DNA from: CAXSBA01 sp965277105
GTDB lineage: Bacteria > Spirochaetota > UBA12135 > COTS27 > CAXSBA01
Direction: 5' to 3'
Length of the DNA stretch: 64,000 bases
NCBI GenBank assembly: GCA_965277105.1
Contig: OZ255710.1
Coordinates: forward strand, 1,364,001-1,428,000
Made by a program: the position numbers and the translations under genes. This document shows, piece by piece, positions 9,213 through 18,304 of the stretch. The notes under the pieces were generated by a model, which made no database searches, was not told the origin of the DNA, and saw only the letters and a program-made list of their open reading frames with translations. Positions within the stretch are counted from its first letter, which is position 1. Each line of letters opens with the position of its first letter.

Positions 9213-10271
9213 TTAATTAAGGGTTTTACCTTCAGCATCAAAAAAGTATAACTTATTAAAATCGATACTCGCTTCCACTTTTTTAATTCTTTTCACAACT
9301 CTATCTTTTTGTTGACAAACTAAAGTTGCTCCATTAGCCATCTTTAAATAAATTAAAGTTTCCATTCCTAAGTTTTCGATTAAAACAACTTCCGCTGAAA
9401 AAGCAAGTCCATTAGCTTTTTTTTGTAGATAAACAGCTTCAGGGCGATACCCAATGGTTTTCACTTGGTCAGCAATATTTTCTTTCTGCTTTTTTAAAAA
9501 ACTATTCACTTTGTTTTTTAAAGTAGTTGGCAAATCAGCAAAAGAGTTAATATTCATTTTAGGGCTACCAATAAATTCCGCGACAAACTGATTAGCTGGT
9601 TTATCAAACAACTCTAAAGGGGTTCCCACCTGCTCGATATTTCCACCGCGCAGAACAACCACCCTATCCGCTAAAGTCATAGCTTCGACTTGATCATGGG
9701 TTACGTAAATGGTAGTGGTTTTTAAATTTTTATGGAGGTTAGCTATTTCCACCCTTGTTTGCGTGCGCAGTGCAGCATCAAGATTAGAAAGTGGTTCATC
9801 AAATAGAAAAACTCGTGGGTTACGAATAATCGCTCGCCCAATCGCTACCCGTTGACGTTGCCCACCAGATAACTCTTTCGGCAATCTTTTTAAGTAAGGG
9901 GTAAGCTCTAAAATCTTAGCTGTCTCTTTTACTTTTTCAGTGATAACGCTTTTTGATTTTTTGGCTAAGCGAAGAGAAAAGCTCATATTATCAAAAACAT
10001 TCATATGGGGGTAAAGAGCGTAGCTTTGAAAAACCATAGCTAAATTTCTTTTTGATGGTGAAAGGTAAGTAATGTCTTCTCCTTCTAGTTCCAAACGCCC
10101 AGCATCAATGGTTTCTAAACCAGCTATCAATCTAAGCAATGTAGATTTTCCACATCCTGAAGGGCCAACAAAAACTACAAATTCTTTGTTGAAAATTTCT
10201 AGATTAATTTTTTTAATGGCTTGGGTATCACCAAAATTCTTTTCTATATTAGTTAATTTTAAAAAACTCAT
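9213..10271 (-). CDS. smoK: Polyol ABC transporter ATP-binding protein
   Basis: ATPase of a CUT1-type carbohydrate ABC importer (MalK/MsmK/SmoK family), on the cytoplasmic face as a dimer. The 352-aa protein has Walker A GPSGCGKST (about 37-45), the Q-loop VFQSYALYPH, the signature LSGGQRQRVAIGRA (about 134-147), Walker B VFLFDEPLSNLD, and the H-loop YVTHDQVEAMTLADR, then a C-terminal TOBE regulatory domain (about 240-352). Its start overlaps the stop of the preceding permease gene (TAATG). ATPases of this family may serve several importers, but the window has a second one in the other sugar operon. Confidence 0.92.
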   Translation of the reverse strand: MSFLKLTNIEKNFGDTQAIKKINLEIFNKEFVVFVGPSGCGKSTLLRLIAGLETIDAGRLELEGEDITYLSPSKRNLAMVFQSYALYPHMNVFDNMSFSLRLAKKSKSVITEKVKETAKILELTPYLKRLPKELSGGQRQRVAIGRAIIRNPRVFLFDEPLSNLDAALRTQTRVEIANLHKNLKTTTIYVTHDQVEAMTLADRVVVLRGGNIEQVGTPLELFDKPANQFVAEFIGSPKMNINSFADLPTTLKNKVNSFLKKQKENIADQVKTIGYRPEAVYLQKKANGLAFSAEVVLIENLGMETLIYLKMANGATLVCQQKDRVVKRIKKVEASIDFNKLYFFDAEGKTLN

Positions 10272-11095
10272 TATTTTATCGCTCCGAAAGTTAAGCCTTG
10301 TACTAATTGCTTTTGACTAAACCACCCAAAAAAAATGATAGGGGCAATAGCTAAAAGAGAAACCGCTGATAATTTAGCCCAAAAAAGTCCTTCTGGACTA
10401 GAATAAGAAGCAACTAAAGCGGCTAAGGTACCGGCATCTGCTGAGGTTAAATTTAAAGACCAAAAAGCCTCATTCCAACTAAGGATTAAGCAAAGTAAGA
10501 AAGTAGAAGAAATCCCTCCAATAGAAAGTGGGAGTAAAATCCTTTTCAATTCTTCAATAAAAGAAGCCCCGTCCATTTTAGCTGCTTCTAAAATTTCTTT
10601 AGGGATTTCCTTAAAATAAGTAAACATCATCCACACCATAATAGGTAAATTGATCAAAGTAAAAATAATGGTAAGCCCTATTTTAGTATCCAATAAATTA
10701 AGTTTTTGCAAAATCAAATAAACCGGGATTAATGCGCCTACTGCTGGCATCATTTTAGTAGAAAGCATCCAAACCAAAATATTTTTAGTGTGCTTGCTTT
10801 TAAAAAAAGCCATGGAATAAGCTGCTGGTATGGCAATAAGCAAACCAATAATAGTGGAAGCAAAACTCGTGATTACTGAGTTATAAGCAAAACCTAAATA
10901 ATTACTCCGTTCCTGCACTTCAACGAAATTTTCCAAAGTGGGTGGAAAAATAAAAAGCGGAGGAACCGAAATGGCTTGGAGCTCGGTTTTAAAAGAAGTA
11001 AGAAAAAGCCAAAGCAGTGGGAAAGCTACTAAGAGAGCGACCACCCAAGCAATTACTCCTCTAAGGACGTTCATGGTATTGATTTTGTTTTTCAT
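10271..11095 (-). CDS. smoG: Polyol ABC transporter permease (second)
   Basis: Inner-membrane permease of the CUT1 importer family, MalG-like. The 274-aa protein has six predicted membrane segments and the EAA loop EAAKMDGASFIEELKRILLP (about 167-186) that docks on the ATPase. It ends in LVQGLTFGAIK, typical of MalG-type subunits. It lies 14 bases after the first permease gene and overlaps smoK, so translation is probably coupled. Substrate (mannitol, sorbitol or a relative) is inferred from the adjacent dehydrogenases. Confidence 0.88.
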   Translation of the reverse strand: MKNKINTMNVLRGVIAWVVALLVAFPLLWLFLTSFKTELQAISVPPLFIFPPTLENFVEVQERSNYLGFAYNSVITSFASTIIGLLIAIPAAYSMAFFKSKHTKNILVWMLSTKMMPAVGALIPVYLILQKLNLLDTKIGLTIIFTLINLPIMVWMMFTYFKEIPKEILEAAKMDGASFIEELKRILLPLSIGGISSTFLLCLILSWNEAFWSLNLTSADAGTLAALVASYSSPEGLFWAKLSAVSLLAIAPIIFFGWFSQKQLVQGLTFGAIK

Positions 11096-11109
11096 AGTGA
11101 ATAATAAAT

Positions 11110-11991
11110 TTACTCTAAATTTTTATAAATAATGCGGATAAGAAAAATCGCCACTATATTAGCAAAAATAATCGCAAATAAAGCACCCGCCGAAGCCACC
11201 CCAATGTCAAAATTTAATAGCGCTTGCTTGAAAATTAAAAAAGCAATATTCGTACTGGCATCTCCCGGACCTCCGCTAGTAGTAGTAAAGATTTCGGCAA
11301 AAACACTAATGAGAAAAATCACTTCAATCATCACCACAATTGAAATAGGACGACTAAGATGAGGTAAGTAAAGGAACCTAACTTGCTGGAAATAAGTAGC
11401 TCCATCTATTTTGGCAGCCTCCAATTGATCACGATTCATAGACTGCAAAGAAGTGATAAAGATTAAAGTAGCAAAGGGAAGCCACTGCCAGGAAATCATA
11501 ATAATAATAGAAAAGAGAGGAAGTTCGGTAAGCCAATCAATTGGAGTTAGCCCGAAAAACTGCCATACTTGTGCTAAAACTCCATAAATGGGATTCATCA
11601 TCATATGCTTCCACAAAAGGGCGTTTACCGTCGGCATCACAAAAAAAGGAGAAATAAGTAAAAGACGGACAATCCCTCTACCAAAAAACTTTTTCTCGGT
11701 TATTAAGGCTAGGAAAATCCCCCCTACTATGGTGATAATCACGACACTTCCTAGTAAAAGTACCGTATTCCAAACCGCAGCTAAAAAAGATGGCTCGGTT
11801 ATAAAAAACTCATAATTAAGCCACCCTAAAAATCCAGTTCTTTCTGGTTGGAGAAGATTATAGCGAATGAAAGAAAAATAAATCGTCATGGATAATGGCA
11901 AAATCATCCAAATTAGCAAACTAGAAAAAGCGGGAAATAATAGTAAACGAGGAAGGAATTTAGACTTAGAATGAGGAGAGTTTTTGTCCAA
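11110..11991 (-). CDS. smoF: Polyol ABC transporter permease (first)
   Basis: MalF-like inner-membrane permease of the same importer: 293 aa, an N-terminal hydrophobic segment (about 15-35) followed by five more membrane segments, and the EAA loop EAAKIDGATYFQQVRFLYLP (about 192-211). The sequence TTSGGPGDASTNIAFLIF in the C-terminal third is characteristic of CUT1 permeases. It follows smoE by 116 bases; a stable hairpin in that gap probably lowers its expression relative to the binding protein. Confidence 0.88.
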   Translation of the reverse strand: MDKNSPHSKSKFLPRLLLFPAFSSLLIWMILPLSMTIYFSFIRYNLLQPERTGFLGWLNYEFFITEPSFLAAVWNTVLLLGSVVIITIVGGIFLALITEKKFFGRGIVRLLLISPFFVMPTVNALLWKHMMMNPIYGVLAQVWQFFGLTPIDWLTELPLFSIIIMISWQWLPFATLIFITSLQSMNRDQLEAAKIDGATYFQQVRFLYLPHLSRPISIVVMIEVIFLISVFAEIFTTTSGGPGDASTNIAFLIFKQALLNFDIGVASAGALFAIIFANIVAIFLIRIIYKNLE

Positions 11992-12050
11992 AGTAAAAAG
12001 TTATTTTAAATTAATAATAAAAAAGAAAATGCGTGATGTGAAAATATGGA

Positions 12051-12077
12051 AAGGGTAATGCCAGTGACATTACCCTT
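12051..12077 (-). promoter_or_regulatory. Intercistronic hairpin between smoE and smoF
   Basis: A perfect 10-bp inverted repeat, AAGGGTAATG (12051-12060) and CATTACCCTT (12068-12077), with a 7-base loop starts 30 bases after the smoE stop. It has no long T run on the minus strand (TTTCCATATTTTC follows), so it looks more like an mRNA-stabilising or partly terminating hairpin than a full terminator, like the element after malE. Confidence 0.65.
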
Positions 12078-12107
12078 ATTGCTTTTAAAAATCAATGAAA
12101 TTATTTA

Positions 12108-13436
12108 TTAATAATACCCTGATTTTCTCATCTCGCGATCCGCTGCTCTTTGACTATTTTTCAGCGCCTCGTTAATTGAGATTCTTCCAGCTAAAGCAGC
12201 ACTCATTTGTTGTCCTACCGCAACTCCAATAGCTTGAAACTCCGGGATAGCAGCAAATTGCACTCCCGTGTAAGGGGTTTTTCTTAAAGTACTGTCATTA
12301 GGATTGGCTGTGTTAATAGCAGTAATCTCAGCATCGGCAAAGACTGCGGCATTTTGAAATTGCTTGTTAGCATAAGTACTTTTTCGAGTGCCTGTAGGAA
12401 CTCTTGCCCAACCATTTTCTTTGGCTACTAACTTTATATACTCTTTCGAAGTAGCCCAAGTGATAAACTTTTTAGCTTCTTCTACTTTGTTCGTACCAAC
12501 TGGGATAGCCAGTGCCCAAGCCCATAACCAGTTATTCCCTTTTTTAGTCCTTTCATAAGGCGCCTGAGCAAAAGCAACTTTATCGGCTACTTTACTTTGC
12601 TTAGGGTCAGTAATGAAAGAAGCAGCAATAGTAGCGTCTATCCACATACCGCATTTCCCTTCGTTGAATAACGCTAAAATTTCGTTAAAACTATTAGATG
12701 ACGATCCGGGAGGGCCGTAGTTGTTCAGTAAATCAACATAAAAGTTAATCGCTCTTCGCCACTCAGGGCTATCAAGGGTAGGTTTCCAAGACTTATTAAA
12801 CCACTGGCCACCAAAGCTATTAACTAAAGTAGTAATGAAAGCCATGTTGTCTCCCCAGCCCGGTTTTCCTCTTAGACAAATACCATAAATGCCTTCACTA
12901 GGATTATGAATAGCCTTAGCTAAAGCTGCTATTGAATCCCAAGTTGGTTTTTTAGCGACTTTAATCCCTGCTTTATCCGCTAAATCTTTCCGGTACATAA
13001 GCATAGAGCTTTCCCCGTAAAAAGGAGCAGCATAAAGTCGGCCATCATAAGAAAGCCCTTCTCGCATAGGTTTTAAAATATCATTAACATCGTACTTCTT
13101 GTCAAAAGTAAGAGGCACCAACCATCTTCGTTGTCCCCAAATAGGAGCTTCATACATACCAATGGTCATGATATCGAACTGCCCACCCCTAGTGGTGATG
13201 TCGGTGGTTACCCGTTGCCTTAAAATACCTTCTTCTAAAGTTACCCATTTAACGGTAATATCTGGGTTATCTTGCTCGAAGAATTTGGTTAATTTTTGCA
13301 TTTCAATCATATGCCCATTATTCACTGTAGCAACGACTAATTCAGTTGCTGCACTTAAAGAAACAAATGAAAAAGCTGTTAAAACTACTAATAACTTTAA
13401 GCTTAGGTTGATCTGCTTTTTGATTTTTTTAAACAT
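12108..13436 (-). CDS. smoE: Polyol ABC transporter substrate-binding protein
   Basis: Periplasmic binding protein of the CUT1 family (family 1 extracellular solute-binding proteins), 442 aa. It has a signal peptide (about 1-29, ending SLSAATE), the early motif LVVATVNNGHMIEMQKL, and the middle region with YAAPFYGESSMLMYRKDL and YGICLRGKPGWGDNMA that is common in mannitol/sorbitol binding proteins. It is the first gene of smoE-F-G-K-mtlK-smoS and carries a strong ribosome site (GGAGGA). A promoter with a doubled -10 box lies about 77 bases upstream. The ligand is a polyol by context; the exact one cannot be read from sequence. Confidence 0.9.
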   Translation of the reverse strand: MFKKIKKQINLSLKLLVVLTAFSFVSLSAATELVVATVNNGHMIEMQKLTKFFEQDNPDITVKWVTLEEGILRQRVTTDITTRGGQFDIMTIGMYEAPIWGQRRWLVPLTFDKKYDVNDILKPMREGLSYDGRLYAAPFYGESSMLMYRKDLADKAGIKVAKKPTWDSIAALAKAIHNPSEGIYGICLRGKPGWGDNMAFITTLVNSFGGQWFNKSWKPTLDSPEWRRAINFYVDLLNNYGPPGSSSNSFNEILALFNEGKCGMWIDATIAASFITDPKQSKVADKVAFAQAPYERTKKGNNWLWAWALAIPVGTNKVEEAKKFITWATSKEYIKLVAKENGWARVPTGTRKSTYANKQFQNAAVFADAEITAINTANPNDSTLRKTPYTGVQFAAIPEFQAIGVAVGQQMSAALAGRISINEALKNSQRAADREMRKSGYY

Positions 13437-13512
13437 ACTATAATATTTTCCTCCATATTTAAATTTATATGTTTTTAACTAAACCATATCAAATGATTTA
13501 CTAGTTCTAAAC

Positions 13513-13546
13513 ATTATATTATAAATAAAATAAATTATCTTAAAAA
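13513..13546 (-). promoter_or_regulatory. Promoter of the smo polyol operon, doubled -10
   Basis: On the minus strand two overlapping TATAAT boxes (13513-13523) read TATAATATAAT; a TTTTTA hexamer (13541-13546) lies 17 bases upstream of the first. A weak inverted repeat AAACCA-N7-TGATTT at 13481-13499, downstream of the start site, could be an operator. No regulator gene is adjacent. Confidence 0.5.
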
Positions 13547-13590
13547 AATTAGAATAGACAAGTAAATTAGTAATCAATAATAGCCGAGAG

Positions 13591-14073
13591 TTAATCTTGA
13601 TTAATCTCCGCATCAAAAATGTCTTTATGAATCTCTTCTTCGTAATCAAAAAGTTCATCTGTGACAAAGACTTCTTCTTTAAAGTCTTGGATTAAATTAA
13701 AAGTTTCATTGCTTAACTTTTTCTCAGATAAAAAATGCTCTCGAGTATATTTTTCTAAATCTAAATCGTCAAAAAAAAAATAATAATCTTCAACTAAATC
13801 TTCTCTTCCCACTTGTTCTAAAGCACTTCCTAATTCATTTGTAATGGTGCTGGCCGGGTAAATCAAAGGAGGAGTCTCATCATCGAGGATGGGAATTTCT
13901 TGGTTCTCTCGAGTAACTTTTTCTTGGATAAATTCTTCGCTGGTTTTTTTAGTTTTTTTTTGAGAAGAATAGGGGAAGAAAAATTCTATAATAAATAAAA
14001 GTAAAAAAAAACCAATTACCCCTAAATAAATGATTTTCCTTTTTTGATAAAATTTTTCCTGGGTTGATTTCAT
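13591..14073 (-). CDS. Small membrane-anchored acidic protein, unknown
   Basis: Not recognised. The 160-aa protein has a short basic N-terminus (KRK at about 12-14), one hydrophobic segment (about 15-34) and then a strongly acidic, lysine-poor remainder rich in Glu and Asp, likely outside the inner membrane or a soluble tail. It starts 9 bases after the LysE gene and ends about 150 bases before smoE, so it is probably the last gene of the cmoB-mutS-lysE set. Reading frame length and position support a real gene; no function can be given. Confidence 0.6.
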   Translation of the reverse strand: MKSTQEKFYQKRKIIYLGVIGFFLLLFIIEFFFPYSSQKKTKKTSEEFIQEKVTRENQEIPILDDETPPLIYPASTITNELGSALEQVGREDLVEDYYFFFDDLDLEKYTREHFLSEKKLSNETFNLIQDFKEEVFVTDELFDYEEEIHKDIFDAEINQD

Positions 14074-14082
14074 CAGGATATT

Positions 14083-14694
14083 TTAAAATTCATATAAAAA
14101 TAAATTAATTGAAAAAAAAACAAACAAAGCGCCTAGGCCTTTATTTAAAAAAAAGTTATAAGCTAATAATTTGTTTTTTAATTTTTTGCGAGAAAACAAA
14201 TAAACAACCAAATAAAACCACCCAAGACAAAAAAAAAACATAGTTGTCACGTAGTAAAATTTTTGAGTTAAATCAAAAGAGGATTTGGTGATATAAAAAC
14301 TAAACAAACTCGAAAGAAAAATGATTAATTTCGGATTAGTGAGGTTAATCAAAAGTCCTTCCAAAAAAAGCTCCCTGGCCGATTCGTCTTTTCGCTCTGG
14401 TTCCACTTGCAAGTTGCTTTTAGCGAAAAACATTTTCACCCCTAAATAAAAAAGGTAGGCACTCCCTAGATACTTTAAATAACCAATAGCGGTAGTGAAA
14501 TAAATTTCTAACAGAGTTAAGAAAGTTAGGGTAATAACCCCATGGATAATATTCCCCACGCTAATCCCTAAGGCCGTATAATATTTTTTTGAGGTATGGT
14601 AGGTTAGAGAATTTTTCAAAACCAAAATAAAATCAGGCCCGGGAGAAATCAAAGCAACAATGAAAACGGCTATAAAGTTGAGGTAGTCATTCAT
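14083..14694 (-). CDS. LysE/RhtB-family amino-acid exporter
   Basis: LysE/RhtB proteins export amino acids or their derivatives across the inner membrane. With the start at 14694 the protein has 203 aa, the usual family length (about 200-210), about six membrane segments, and the N-terminal family motif ISPGPDFILVLKNS (about 17-30) with GISVGN further on. A longer reading from 14724 is possible, but the inner ATG follows an AAGGA ribosome site and overlaps the mutS stop by 8 bases, typical of coupled genes. The substrate cannot be predicted. Confidence 0.85.
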   Translation of the reverse strand: MNDYLNFIAVFIVALISPGPDFILVLKNSLTYHTSKKYYTALGISVGNIIHGVITLTFLTLLEIYFTTAIGYLKYLGSAYLFYLGVKMFFAKSNLQVEPERKDESARELFLEGLLINLTNPKLIIFLSSLFSFYITKSSFDLTQKFYYVTTMFFFCLGWFYLVVYLFSRKKLKNKLLAYNFFLNKGLGALFVFFSINLFLYEF

Positions 14695-17311
14695 CTTTTT
14701 TAATTTTTTCCTTAAAAGCAACAAGCCAGTTTAAAGCAGCTAACGGGGTTAAATTATTGGTGTCTAATTCTTTGATTTCGTTTAAAAAATTATCTCGTTT
14801 TTGATTTTCTAAAAAATTATTTTCCTCATTTTCTTCAATGTTTTTCATTTGCTTAGTAACTATGGTAGCGTCATCTTTTCCCATTAAAATTTTAGCTAAA
14901 ATCTTTTTCGCTAACGCGGTGACTCTCCAAGGAATTCCCGCTAACTCAGCCACGTAAATCCCATAGGATTTATTCGTCAAACCCTTTTCTACTTTTTTTA
15001 AAAAAATAATTTCTTTATGAGTTTCTTTGACAGCAACCGTGTAATTTTCAATTTTGGAATTCTCTTCAGCTAATTTGCCTAACTCGTGATAATGAGTAGC
15101 AAACAAAGTTTTAGTTTTTTTCCCTTCTTGATTAATAAAGTAATCAATAATACTCCCCGCAATCGCCAGCCCATCATAAGTGCTAGTACCCCGGCCAATT
15201 TCATCCATAATCACAAAGCTATCTTCGGTGCAGTACTGGAGAATAGTAGCGACTTCTTTCATTTCCACCATAAAAGTCGACTCCCCTTTAACTAGTTTAT
15301 CTCCCGAACCAATTCTCGTAAAAATCCTATCAAAAATAGGAAGGGTAGCTGATGTAGCTGGGACAAAAGATCCCATTTGGGCTAAAATAACGATGAGAGC
15401 ATTTTGTCGCAGAAAAGTTGACTTCCCGGCCATATTGGGGCCGGTAATGAGATGAAAATAATTATCATCACTCATCTTAAGTGAATTAGGAATAAAATCA
15501 TTGTCCGCTAACTGCTCCACTACCGGGTGACGAGCATTTTGAATAACTAAAGAGCGACCTGCATTAAACTGCGGCCTAACATAATTCCATTTATTAGCCA
15601 AAAACGCTAAAGCAGAATAAAAATCTACTTGCGCTATTAGGGAACTCACTCGCGACAAAATAGCTTTTTGGTCTTTTAAGTCCTGGATTATTTGCTGATA
15701 AATAATAGTTTCTCGATTAATCATCAGCTCTTTAATGCGGACAACCTCGCTTTCTAAACTAACCAACTCTTCACTAACAAACCGCTCCACGTTAACCAAA
15801 GATTGCTTTTTAATAAACGTCGGAGGAATTTTCGCCACATGATTTTTGCTTACCTCGAAAAAAAAACCTAAATTACCGTTATACTTCACTTTTAAAGTAC
15901 TCACCCCTACTTCTCGCTTAACTTTTTTTTCAATACTATTTAGTGCCGCTAAATTATTTTTTTCTTTTAAAGATAATTCTTTTAGTATCTGATCCACCTC
16001 GGGATTAATAACTCCTCCTTCTTTAAGGTCGCTGTTAGGATTGGCTAGTAATTTTTTTTCTAAAGCTAAAAACAATTTTTCTTGCTTAAGGAAATCGGTG
16101 ATGATATTTTTAAAATAAGGTATTTCTAAAAGGAAATAAAATTCTCTATGAAAAAAATCAATAAGGGTTAAGGAAGTTTTAAGGTTTTTAATTAAACTAA
16201 CCACCTGACGCGGAGTGATGGTGCTATTTTGAATTTTAACCACCATCCTCTCCAAGTCAAAAATATTTTTTAAGCTATGACGAAAATCGAGAAGGCTTAC
16301 TGGATTTTTTTTAAAAGCACTGATAATGTCTAACCTCTTTTCTATTTTATTTTTATCTTTCAGGGGCTTCGCTAAATTACGCTTAAAAAGACGCTCGCCC
16401 ATAGCAGTTAAGGTATGGTTGATGCTATTGAAAAGAGTATACTTCCCTAGTTCCTCATATTGGCTTTCAAATATTTCTAAATGCTTTAAAACGGTATAGT
16501 CCAATAGCAAAAAGTCATCTAAGTCAAGGTCAACTGGCTTTTTCAAAAAAAGAATATTTTCATAACCGTTTCGAATAATAAAACTAAAAAACAAATCGTA
16601 AATTTTCTGCAAAGGCAATTCAATAACTACTCCACTGGGAAAAATACTTTCCATCAAAGCATTTTTTTCACTTTCACTTATAGTTAAACTATTTAAAGAA
16701 TTGACTAAAATCGTCGGGAAGTTGTCTTTTAAATCTAAAAGAAAATCATTAGGGGCATTGCCTTCGAGGAAGACGACTTCCTTAGGCTGGTAAGTGAGCA
16801 AGTAACTTTTTATCCTACTCTGCCACTCGTTTTTAACAACGCTGATAAAAACTTCTCCAGTAGAAATATCTAAATTAAAAAGCTGCAAACTTTTCTTTTG
16901 ATTATTACTTGCCGTAGCAAAATAAAAAAACAGAATAAAATTATTTTCTTTTTCTTTTAAAATATTTTCATCTAAAATCATTCCCGGAGATAAAATTTTA
17001 GTAACCTTACGAAGAATAATTTTTTCACCCTCACTTTGTTCCACATTAGCAATTTGCTCAGCAATGGCAATTTTTTTACCTTGATGGATAATTTTATAGG
17101 CGTAGTTATGAAACTGATGATGAGGGATTCCACACATGGCTACTCCATTTCTTTGAGTTAAAAGAATAGACAACAGCTTAGAGGCCTTCTTAGCATCTTC
17201 ATCGAAAAGCTCGTAAAAATCACCTAGCCGGAAAAAAAGAAATTTATCTTGATGCTGATTTTTTAACTCGTAATACTGTTTCATCATAGGGGTCATAGTT
17301 TCTTTTGCCAT
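14687..17311 (-). CDS. mutS: DNA mismatch repair protein MutS
   Basis: MutS finds mismatches and small loops in DNA and signals repair. The 874-aa protein (E. coli 853) has all domains: mismatch-binding domain with Phe32-Tyr33-Glu34 in FRLGDFYELF, connector, lever and clamp, then the ATPase with Walker A GPNMAGKSTFLRQ near residue 620, the Walker B stretch DSFVIMDEIGRGTSTYDGLA and the THYHEL motif. It lies between cmoB (15 bases) and the lysE gene (overlap). No mutL is in the window. Confidence 0.97.
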   Translation of the reverse strand: MAKETMTPMMKQYYELKNQHQDKFLFFRLGDFYELFDEDAKKASKLLSILLTQRNGVAMCGIPHHQFHNYAYKIIHQGKKIAIAEQIANVEQSEGEKIILRKVTKILSPGMILDENILKEKENNFILFFYFATASNNQKKSLQLFNLDISTGEVFISVVKNEWQSRIKSYLLTYQPKEVVFLEGNAPNDFLLDLKDNFPTILVNSLNSLTISESEKNALMESIFPSGVVIELPLQKIYDLFFSFIIRNGYENILFLKKPVDLDLDDFLLLDYTVLKHLEIFESQYEELGKYTLFNSINHTLTAMGERLFKRNLAKPLKDKNKIEKRLDIISAFKKNPVSLLDFRHSLKNIFDLERMVVKIQNSTITPRQVVSLIKNLKTSLTLIDFFHREFYFLLEIPYFKNIITDFLKQEKLFLALEKKLLANPNSDLKEGGVINPEVDQILKELSLKEKNNLAALNSIEKKVKREVGVSTLKVKYNGNLGFFFEVSKNHVAKIPPTFIKKQSLVNVERFVSEELVSLESEVVRIKELMINRETIIYQQIIQDLKDQKAILSRVSSLIAQVDFYSALAFLANKWNYVRPQFNAGRSLVIQNARHPVVEQLADNDFIPNSLKMSDDNYFHLITGPNMAGKSTFLRQNALIVILAQMGSFVPATSATLPIFDRIFTRIGSGDKLVKGESTFMVEMKEVATILQYCTEDSFVIMDEIGRGTSTYDGLAIAGSIIDYFINQEGKKTKTLFATHYHELGKLAEENSKIENYTVAVKETHKEIIFLKKVEKGLTNKSYGIYVAELAGIPWRVTALAKKILAKILMGKDDATIVTKQMKNIEENEENNFLENQKRDNFLNEIKELDTNNLTPLAALNWLVAFKEKIKKDE

Positions 17312-17326
17312 TTTTCTATTTTATTT

Positions 17327-18259
17327 TTATTTATACGCGCTAAGGTAAAAGCGATAGGGGTAAGGGTAGCCCTCTATAGTTTTTTGGTTGTCTTGAACTC
17401 CTTCTAACAAACTAGAAGCATTAGCCCAGCTGGTCTTTCTTTGCTCTTGAAAAGACAAAGGCTCTTCATAAAAAACATCTATCTCTTTAAACCCAATTCT
17501 TTTTAACCAATTTTTCAAACAATCAACACTAGGAAGAAACCAAAAGTTATTTTTCCCTAAATACTTATCTTCAGGGAATAGGCAAAAGCTATCATCGCTT
17601 TTAATACCTTGAGAATCAATTATTACCATCCCTCCTTTTCTTAAACTCCGAAATATTTGCTTTAAAATCCCCAAAGGATCTGGATGATGATAAAGTATAC
17701 CTAAGCATAAAACCACGTCGAAAACATCATCGAAAAAAAATAAGTCCTGATGACCTAGCAAGCTAAAATCAATTATCGTGCTATTAAAAAATTGATTTAA
17801 TAATAAAAACTGCAAATAAAAAATAGCCACCGGATCTAATCCTATAACAAAACTAGGATTTAACGGCAAAAGACGAAACATAAAATAACCATTATTACAA
17901 CCAAGATCAAGAACAACTTTTCCTTCTACATTAGCTAATTTTTTTTTTATCCTCTGCCACTTAAAATGCGAATTCCATTCACTGGTAATATTATGCGGGG
18001 TTAGTAAATAAGGGCCTTTTCGCCAAGGAGAAAATTCTAGCAAGAGATCACTAAAACTAGGCTGTGAAAAAATTTCGTTTTTTAACTCTACCAAATCATC
18101 GTGATAAAGCACTTCGGTAGGACTATTCGGCAAGCTAATGATTTTTTGATAAAGGGGAGAAAAAGAATTATTTGAGGTTATTTTTGAAAAAAAAGCAAGG
18201 TGTTTTTTTTCTAGAAACGTGTGAGTTTTTTCCTTGATAATTAAGTCAGTTATTTTCAC
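17327..18259 (-). CDS. cmoB: tRNA U34 carboxymethyltransferase CmoB
   Basis: CmoB transfers a carboxymethyl group from carboxy-S-adenosylmethionine to 5-hydroxyuridine at tRNA position 34, the last main step to cmo5U, which widens wobble reading. The 310-aa protein (E. coli 323) has the CmoB block FSPWRKGPYLLTPHNITSEW (about 80-100), a methyltransferase motif I VLDLGCNNGYF, then LGILYHHPDP, and the C-terminal TSWANASSL and TIEGYPYPYRF segments typical of the family. The start is a GTG. CmoA, which makes the cofactor, is not in the window. CmoB is best known from gammaproteobacteria and some epsilonproteobacteria. Confidence 0.9.
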   Translation of the reverse strand: MKITDLIIKEKTHTFLEKKHLAFFSKITSNNSFSPLYQKIISLPNSPTEVLYHDDLVELKNEIFSQPSFSDLLLEFSPWRKGPYLLTPHNITSEWNSHFKWQRIKKKLANVEGKVVLDLGCNNGYFMFRLLPLNPSFVIGLDPVAIFYLQFLLLNQFFNSTIIDFSLLGHQDLFFFDDVFDVVLCLGILYHHPDPLGILKQIFRSLRKGGMVIIDSQGIKSDDSFCLFPEDKYLGKNNFWFLPSVDCLKNWLKRIGFKEIDVFYEEPLSFQEQRKTSWANASSLLEGVQDNQKTIEGYPYPYRFYLSAYK

Positions 18260-18304
18260 TAACGGAAGGAAACACCAAATAAAAATTATTTAAACTGGGC
18301 TTAC

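Noticed and set aside
13434..13443. TACTATAAT on the plus strand over the smoE start
   Set aside because: It faces no plus-strand gene and overlaps the smoE ribosome-site spacing; most likely chance.
13529..13550. 20-base AT-rich string shared with 42483-42505
   Set aside because: Composed almost only of A and T; it lies at different distances from the -10 boxes of the two genes, so a shared function is not supported.
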